A DNA stretch of 64,000 bases from Buddleja alternifolia (taxonomy: Eukaryota; Streptophyta; Magnoliopsida; Lamiales; Scrophulariaceae): the NCBI GenBank assembly GCA_019426215.1, contig CM033393.1:28274591-28338590 (forward strand), read 5' to 3'. A model generated the notes under the pieces. The model ran no database searches. It saw only the letters and a list, made by a program, of their open reading frames with translations, and was not told the origin of the DNA. Numbering within the stretch: the stretch's first letter is position 1; each line of letters starts with the position of its first letter. Shown piece after piece: positions 56,813-64,000 of the stretch. Made by a program: the position numbers and the translations under genes.

Positions 56813-59400
56813 CCCTTAAAACCAATTAGCAGTATATCCAGCAGACTCATCCCAGTTAGATAAATAAAACTCTTTTGTGTCAATACTTTTAGAAAGGGAA
56901 TTTGTCAGATTATACATGAAAACTAATTCGGTTTCTACAATCGCATTGTAGTCTACATATTCTCTAATATGTGACACTTTCAATTATGACTACTAGAATA
57001 TATAGAATTAACTACGCAACCAAATATCACATCGTTATATGATTGGTATTAGTCAAATTCTAATAACATCTAGTTCATAAAAATTTCTTTTAAGCCAATA
57101 AGCTATTTTAGCAACTTCATAAGTCGCGGCATATTCAGCTTATGTAGTTGAAAATGGTTAATTCATAATTATACATTTCTCCAACCAATAGTTCCTTACA
57201 GTAAAAGGTAAATACATATGCCAGTGGAGTGATCACTTATCTAAATAAATACTTGATCTTGTGTATCTAATAGGTTTCAACTCTTCACTGAGATAGATCA
57301 TCATATAACATATAGTCCTTCTCAAGTACTATAATATATGATTCACTCCTAGCTAGTGTGGTTTATAATTTAATTGATAACTGTTGACCTTTATGTAATA
57401 CTCAAACCACATAAGACAATCAAAAAAAATATGTGGTACTATCTCATGTGTTCTTTCTTTAGAGAAAGATTAATTTCAAACTTAAAAGGAGATAAACCCT
57501 TCTTGAAATCCATCACATTATACTTCGTCATTATCTCTTATATGCAAAATGTGATTATTTTAGCACTTTGTTCTTTTAAAAAACATTGCTAACTTCACAT
57601 AGGTCATCTATATCAATCTTATTAAGACAACCAAAACTTGGCAACAGATAATATTCATACATCATTTATAATGATTAGGATATTGTCTATATATTATACT
57701 AAGAACATTATAACTCTCAGGATGTCTCTTATATACACTTAGGACATCCGGCATTTATTCAAATTCAAAATTTGATAGCTTCTAATTTTGATGTTTCATG
57801 ATATAGATGTTTATCTAAGTCCATAAATGGACTACTTCAGTTTTCATGCCATATGCACCATGACTTTTCAACTAAAAGTTCATTGAGTTGTAACATATAA
57901 TATTTTTCTTGAAGGTGCCCATTCAAGAATATTGTCTTCATAGCCATTTCTTAACTCATAATCATAATGAGAGTAATGGACAGGAGTATCATTCTGGATT
58001 TAAGCATGACTACTGGCTGATAGGTTTTATCATATAAAACTTCACCAATATCTTTGCTTTGAGGTTCTCTACCTTCCAATCCATTCATTTCTTTCTCTTG
58101 TAGACTCATTTACATCTCATGAGTTTAATGCCTTTTGGCGCCTCTACAAGTTATCAGACATACGTTACTTTGACTCATTGGCCAACATCTATATCTAGTA
58201 GAGCTACATTGTTGCTAAGAGTATCAGATTCATATTCAGGTTCCACCCCTAGGGTCTCCTAAAGATATCTGTCATGTTAATGACAATACTCCCACTACAT
58301 TGTGGCTCACTCAAGTATATTAGACCCACAATCAATAATTATATTGGATACATCTTATGTCCCACTTATGTTCTCAATTATTCTAGGTTGTCAACATGTA
58401 GTATCTCATACTATCATCCTCAGAAATACAAGTTCATTTTAACTTTTGTGGTTATTCAGTAGTCCATCATCCAGATACTCAGTATTTGTACTTTACAAAA
58501 TACTCGTGATGATTGAACTGTAGTATTAACCACCCTTTGTTTCTTTAGGACACTCTAGAAACAAATATACCTTTGTCATTTACTTATCTTTGTCAAGATC
58601 CTCATGTGCTTGAACTTAAAATCTGGCTTAACCCAATCAATGGTTCCACAATTATCTCAGGAACTGACTTATAAACAAGTACAATAGGTTGTAACTATTT
58701 AAATACAGATCCCAAAAAGAACTTTTAGGAAGAGTCACAAAACTGATCTTACCATTTTCTCTAATGTCTTATTTCTTGTTATTTGCAACACTATTCGACT
58801 AGAGTTACCCAGTACAATAAGTTGAGATCTTATCTCATTTGCAATTAAGAAATCTAAGAACTCTTTAGACAAATATTGATCATTGTGATCATATCAAAAT
58901 GGTTTCATACGTTCATCTAACTAATTCTCGACATGAGTCTTAATCAATTTGAACTATTCAACATTTTAAGACTTATGTATCATATACATATACAAATGCA
59001 TTGAGTAATCATCTCGCATGAAAAACTCAAAGAACTCTATTGACTTAAACACGAATTGATTCACAATCATTAGTGTGAACCAATTCAAGCAATGTTAGCA
59101 GCACAATTAGTTTGGCCTATGGCCTCATAGTCATTATATCTTCCACAACATGATTCGCAGACTGGTAGACCCTTCTACATCTAATGAACATTTAAGTCCA
59201 TCATAAATCAGTCTTTAGATCATATCAGGATTAATATAACTTACTGCTAAACATACACTTTATTAGTCATTAGAGATTATCTTTCTAATGGTAAGTCACA
59301 TACTTGTATCTAGAATTATGAACAGAGTATCAAAAAATAATATCTTTCCTAGTACCTTTACTAATAAACAATTTATTATGAATAACTTTTATTCTTTTAA
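56813..59400 (-). pseudogene. pol relics of element H
   Basis: Only short motifs remain on the minus strand. An RNase H AEYAAT-type block is at about 57125-57160. RT relics SIYGL and FLNGHLQEKYYM lie at about 57800-57950. Integrase-like sequence further right is uncertain. No open frame exceeds 100 codons, and stops are frequent in all frames. Confidence 0.6.
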
Positions 59401-61250
59401 ATATTTGTGAATCAAACATTCACTATCTTAACAGAAATTATATTTCTACAAATAAAGGTACACAAAGACATTATTCAAGATCAATACTTTACTCTAAAGC
59501 ATAAATCATATTTTTGTTAATTGATATACTCGTACCATCTTTCTTTAGTTCTCAACACCCATTTCTTCCATAGAGTCATGCAATATATAATCTCATTATT
59601 TATTACACAGTGAATTATAAAATTAAAAAAAAAAAAAAAAAACAATACATGGAAGTTTAGGATCCTATCCTATTGGGTTTGACTGACAATTATTATACTA
59701 AGGAATTCTAGTTTATTCACCCACCTCATCATCTTCATGATGTGTTTATTGATCTAGTATTCCTTAAGACATCTTGGTAATGTTCAACCTACTCATTACC
59801 CATGTCTAATTGTCCAATCCCGCCATTAAACGTCTCCTTGAAAAAATAATTTTTTTTTTCCAGAAGAACCATCTCTTGCATCAAGTGCTTGGTAATGGTT
59901 GACTAAGTGGTCAGGATATAGCTTTTAGTCATCTCAATGACTTTAGGTAACCATTCATAACGGTCCGCAACAGTCAGTGATTCATTATCAATTGGAACTA
60001 AAAGAACATGTAGATATATGAACGAGTTTATATATACCATAAGTAGATACACTTTCAAGATTCACATTCCACTTGACATATCTAGACCTTAGGAACTAAT
60101 GTTCTCGAAATACGATTGAAAAGGACCAGCTAACGCAATTATGAAATAAATAAATTATAAACAAGTTATGAGTCGAGTCTTTAGCAATAAAAACCAAATA
60201 TGGGATCCACAAACCACATTTTGGTACATGCAATGATGACCTGGTTTTATACATTTTCCTTCCTGGCGGCAGGACCGAAAAATGTAATAAGTTTAGGCAA
60301 GAACATTTCTCAATTAATATGTTTTTCTCTTGTAACTCTTACTAAACATCATTAACCCACCATATTAATCTTCAGCCTTTGGGATGACATAACAGAGCTC
60401 CTCGGGGAGGCTAATATGTTTTCCCAATCAAGTGTACACCATTACTTAGATATTCATATGGTATTCAAGATACTCCACGGCAGCGTGATCGCACTCGTTT
60501 ACGCATACTTCAATCTACCCATCAAGGATCTAATCTTGTAACCTTGAGTGAATACCTTCCTCAGGGAATAATATTCACTTGCTACACCGTTAGACCAGTA
60601 ATGGAGGCCATGAGAATTCAACTCTTGAATCTCTCTCCCACTTGATATTTCAAAACTCGTGGATTTTTCATTATCATATAATGAATACATTAAATAATAA
60701 TAAGTACTAATCAAATTAGAATTTCCAAGAAATTTAATTAAATAGAAAAAATTCAACTATTTGAATTATATGATCTCATCAAAACGTTTCTCCTTATCTT
60801 GGAAAATACTCCCACTCAACCATTATGTCAAAAACAATTTGACATCATATATTCAACATATATTTAAACAATTTAAATAATACACTTGATCACATCAAGT
60901 TTCTCATGTTGAATACAATCACACATACTAATGCTTTAATAATGTACATATGCATTATTTAAACAATTTAAACAATGTGATCTCATGCTCATGAAGTATT
61001 AAGGTTCAACTTCTTGAATCTTACTCCCACTCAATCATCATATCACAATATATGATTGACATAAAAACATTCAACATTTATTTAAACAATTTAAATAAAA
61101 TATTTAATCAAATCAAATCTATCATGTTGAATAAATATATTAATGTTATAAACATGTATTCATACTTTTAAACAATTGATCTAATCAAAATAAGCATGCT
61201 TTAAGAATCATAAAAAATTTACATGTTAAAAACATTAATATCTAGAATCT
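59401..61250 (-). other. gag and leader region of element H, unrecognisable
   Basis: This AT-rich stretch should hold gag and leader by position, but I see no reliable gag motif. A poly-A run lies at about 59625-59640. Sequence around TACTCCCACTCAAYCATYATRTC followed by ATTTAAACAATTTAAAT occurs twice (about 60807-60890 and 61022-61100), a diverged duplication. The CTCCCAC words are complements of the GTGGGAG boxes seen before gag in B, C and F. Confidence 0.5.
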
Positions 61251-61325
61251 AATTCCATAAAATTCCATAGTATCATTTAATTTTAAACATGTAAACATGT
61301 CGCACATGTACGGATCAAGAGCTGA

Positions 61326-61416
61326 GGCTCTGATACAACTTGTTGTGGAACTCAGAGCCATATTCCACCAAAAATAGAAATAGAGAGTAAATATTGTACT
61401 AGAAAACCACACTAGT
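61326..61416 (-). repeat. Second PBS-like site joined to a foreign LTR start
   Basis: GGCTCTGATACAA (61326-61338) resembles the complement of the tRNA-iMet site, followed by TGTTGTGGAACTCAGAGCC at 61341, which looks like the start of a different LTR. This copies the arrangement of the true PBS and LTR at 61740-61755. It is probably a relic of another element trapped in H's leader. Confidence 0.5.
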
Positions 61417-61568
61417 TTTAATTCCCAGGAAAGATTGGAGGCGTCACAACGGTCGCACTTAAAACCCAATCTCCTAGACAGAATTAACTAGATTTAATTC
61501 CCAGGAAAGATTGGAGGCGTCACAACGGTCGCGCTTAAAACCCAATCTCCTAGACAGAATTAACTAGA
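61417..61568. repeat. 76-bp tandem duplication
   Basis: Units 61417-61492 and 61493-61568 both begin TTTAATTCCCAGGAAAG and end AATTAACTAGA. They differ at one position (TCGCACTT versus TCGCGCTT), so the duplication is recent relative to the rest of the leader. Confidence 0.95.
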
Positions 61569-61739
61569 CGAATTTAATAGCACAATATAATACTGCAACT
61601 ATAACTAACAATTGATCCAATCATACAAGAATGCTTAATAATCGATACATGTCTAAAGCTTTAATATCTAGAATCAAAATTCTAAAATAAATAACATCTC
61701 ATCATGCCAATATGTCTCACATGTACGTATCAAGAGTCT

Positions 61740-61752
61740 GGCTCTGATACCA
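61740..61752 (-). promoter_or_regulatory. Primer-binding site of element H
   Basis: The minus strand reads TGGTATCAGAGCC, the initiator tRNA-Met complement, two bases from the 5' LTR. Confidence 0.95.
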
Positions 61753-61754
61753 GT

Positions 61755-63533
61755 TGTTGGGAAATCGATTCAAAATCAAACCCAAATTGGTACGCAGCGG
61801 AATTATAATAGAGACCTAGCTCTTATGCGCACATGCATGACATCAAAAAATTAAAGCATACATACTATGACTTAAAACAATTAATTAAACACTTTAATTA
61901 ATAATTATTATTGCCTATCTAAAGCTAACAATTAAAAGACTACATAATTAAACACTTTAATTAAAAACAATAATTGAATAACTATAAAAACAATAATAAT
62001 TGAAAATGAGGAAAACAAACCTTACACCGAAGATTGGAACTCGCCGGTAAAAGAAGAACTCGTTCACCGCAAAGCCTTCTTCGCAATGCCTCAACAAACT
62101 CGGGAGTGTGGGCTCCAAAAATACTACTAAAATAAAACTCCGTAAGAGGAATTTTATTTTCTTAAAAGCTAGCTTGCTCTCGTAAAAATATACAAGAACT
62201 TATTGCTTTCGTTTTTGTTTTGTGTGTTTGAACTTGCAAATTACACCCCTTTATATAGGATGAAAAAAGCATGAAATGGGATTAAAAAATTTCATGTGGG
62301 AGGTTAAAAAAAGAAAAAAAAAACAAGTGGGGTGGAAAAGTTAGCTGGTGCCAGCCGGCTGGCACCAGATTTTGTTGCTGGCGCGTGAACAGTACTCGTG
62401 TTACTGTTCACGCGTCAATTTTTTTTTTTTTTAAATTTCTTTTTCCTTTTAATTAAATCGTTATTTAATTAAATATATTTCTCCAAACATATTTTCCACA
62501 TTAATTTTTTTCATCTAAGTTCAAACTTATCCATCTAATGGATACTATAGTATTTATTCGTAGAGTTTCAATTTGAGGTTTGCGAAGGGACCTTAGGGAA
62601 AATTAATTTTAGCTCCAAGTAGATTAAATCAAATTATCATCACATGATAATATTTAATATCACTTAACAATATTTAATTCCACTAAATAAATATTGTTGC
62701 ACTCTAAAATTAACTTCAATTTATTTTTGAGTTCCCATTCTTTCGTAAAGAAATATTTCATTAACTCCTCTATTAAATATCCATGAAGAAATAAAATTGA
62801 GACTACTTTTATTTTATTTCTCACATCTTATCCTATAATGCTCAATTTGCTTTTTATCAACTTTCCAAATGAAAAACTATTTTTCATATAATTTCAGCGA
62901 CACTTCACTTGAAACACTTTGGCCAAAGTTTTAGAAAAGTCGAACATTGCAAATCCATTATAGGGGATATATCTTATCTCTTATAGAGATTATAGATCCC
63001 ATATGAATGTCCTTTCCAATCACATTTTTATGTCATTACCCAATGTATAAAGTATATTGGTCACCGAAGACCTCACTTCTAAATACATCAAAGCAATGTG
63101 CACTAGATGCATTAGTCCACGACAATCATAGGATTAAGAGTTATTGTTCAAAATTATTTATTTTCGATAGTAGTCAAAATAAATAATTTGATTGGTCCGG
63201 TTCAGTGTTTCAATCTAATTGATTTACACGAATATACTATATATGGAATCCCTATTCCCATGATTAAGACAAATCATCGAATATAGCATATTATAGTCTT
63301 TAGCAGATAAGACGCCCATTCTTATCACCGACTATAACCAATTTATAATAACACATGATATACGTAATCCAAGTCTTTCATGGAACATCACTTCCATTTG
63401 GATTCTCATATGTAATTATGGACTATGCCTATCCCATAGGACATTTAGTAATACTCATAACTTCTAATATATATTATTTATTTATTCATAACAAACACAT
63501 TAAATAATTGGATTCTAGGGCACATTCCTAACA
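61755..63533 (-). repeat. 5' LTR of element H
   Basis: It is 1779 bp, begins TGTTGGGAAATCGATTC and ends TTCCTAACA. A TATA box is at 62250-62259. A perfect 22-bp palindrome (TGGTGCCAGCC and its complement) lies at about 62345-62367 and is partly deleted in the partner LTR. Confidence 0.95.
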
Positions 63534-64000
63534 GGAATATGTCTCAAAAGCTGTGATTTTTAAACATTGTTTCAAGTTGTAAAAGGGTTCATCGAGATAA
63601 AGGGATATCGATGCAACCCAAAAGACTTGCTCATATGATGCATACTTTGGGAGAAGTGTATCTCAATCCATAGATACTGGCACGGTGAAAGCCAATGCAT
63701 ATATGAGGGTCGCCATTGTGGTAATGGGCGAACTGAACAACCCCATGGAAGTTCCTGATATGGATTCCCATTCGAATGTGGAACTTCCAGTGGTCTTGCA
63801 GTATAAGAGTAATCCTTATGGACCTAAGATTCCATTGGATGTCTTATGCGTAACCGCGCATGTTCTTGATTTGTTACATGATCACTTTAGATGATCGAAT
63901 ATGGGCAAACTCAGACATGGACGTCATACGTAGTAAGGCACGTGAGAATCAAGAGGAATCTATCTCTGACATTAGCCAGTCGGTTAATATCCTATGGTTA
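63534..64000. mobile_element. Element G, right fragment, continuing past the window
   Basis: After the target duplication GGAAT this continues the sequence cut at 55036. It is LTR-like: no homologous coding frame, with phrases such as GATAAAGGGATATCGATGCAAC and CCTTATGGACCTAAGATTCC. A 69-codon open frame at 63685-63894 shows no family I recognise. I call it non-coding repeat with low certainty. Confidence 0.5.

Larger units (their letters stand above)
55037..63533 (-). mobile_element. Element H: decayed Ty1/copia retrotransposon
   Basis: LTRs 55037-56800 and 61755-63533 are nearly identical by eye. The 5-bp duplication GGAAT lies at 55032-55036 and 63534-63538. The PBS (61740-61752) sits inside the right LTR and the PPT complement (ATCTCCCACTTG) beside the left LTR, so it reads on the minus strand. 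The internal 4.95 kb has no long open frame. Similar LTRs with a ruined interior suggest it moved recently using proteins from another element. Confidence 0.93.

Noticed and set aside
61417..61568. Possible CRISPR or satellite array
   Set aside because: Only two adjacent 76-bp units without spacers; a simple tandem duplication.
63685..63894. 69-codon frame near the window end
   Set aside because: No domain, no start context, and it lies in sequence that looks like an LTR; kept only as part of element G.

Overview
This is plant nuclear DNA, apparently heterochromatic or intergenic, built almost entirely of nested Ty1/copia LTR retrotransposons. I find no intact host gene, rRNA, tRNA gene or CRISPR array. 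Plant origin is supported by primer-binding sites complementary to initiator tRNA-Met, Sirevirus-type pol motifs, a Mutator-type 9-bp target duplication, a Tourist-type MITE and AT-rich intergenic sequence. The species cannot be named from sequence alone.

Layout, left to right. (1) An old LTR of family 2 (1-40 and 10986-12611) is split by element A, a complete minus-strand Sirevirus-like element (41-10985, target duplication TTTAC), and by a foldback MITE (11604-12535, 9-bp duplication). (2) Element B (minus strand, LTRs 12645-14311 and 27537-29190) is split by element C (minus strand, 17890-25703). C lost integrase and most of reverse transcriptase but carries two gag modules. (3) Element D (plus strand, 29191 to at least 54816), same family as A, sits 6 bp inside the end of B's right LTR. 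D is split by element F (plus strand, 32870-54435, duplication ATACT). F contains element E (plus strand, 36388-48622, duplication CTTTT; Sirevirus-like, integrase deleted, long 3' ORF) and a PIF/Harbinger-type MITE (48754-49132, TAA). (4) D's pol is cut at 54817 by the start of another repeat, G, which is split by element H (minus strand, 55037-63533, duplication GGAAT). G resumes at 63534 and runs off the window.

Two groups are visible. A, D and E share LTR, gag, pol and an extra ORF after RNase H; they look like Sireviruses. B, C, F and the more decayed H form a second copia group with the PPT AAGTGGGAGAT and long leaders. In B, C and F the leader has the same order: PBS, short GC-rich block, AT-rich block, three hairpins with related loops but different stems, two PPT-like GTGGGAG boxes, then gag.

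No element has an uninterrupted gag and pol. Many premature stops in A, D and E are CAA/CAG/CGA to TAA/TAG/TGA or TGG to TAG/TGA changes, as expected from deamination of methylated cytosine. The best candidates for undescribed biology are the three-hairpin leader of B/C/F, the long 3' ORF of A/E with a possible internal promoter, the inverted repeat around the PPT/LTR junction of A/E, and the double-gag arrangement of C.
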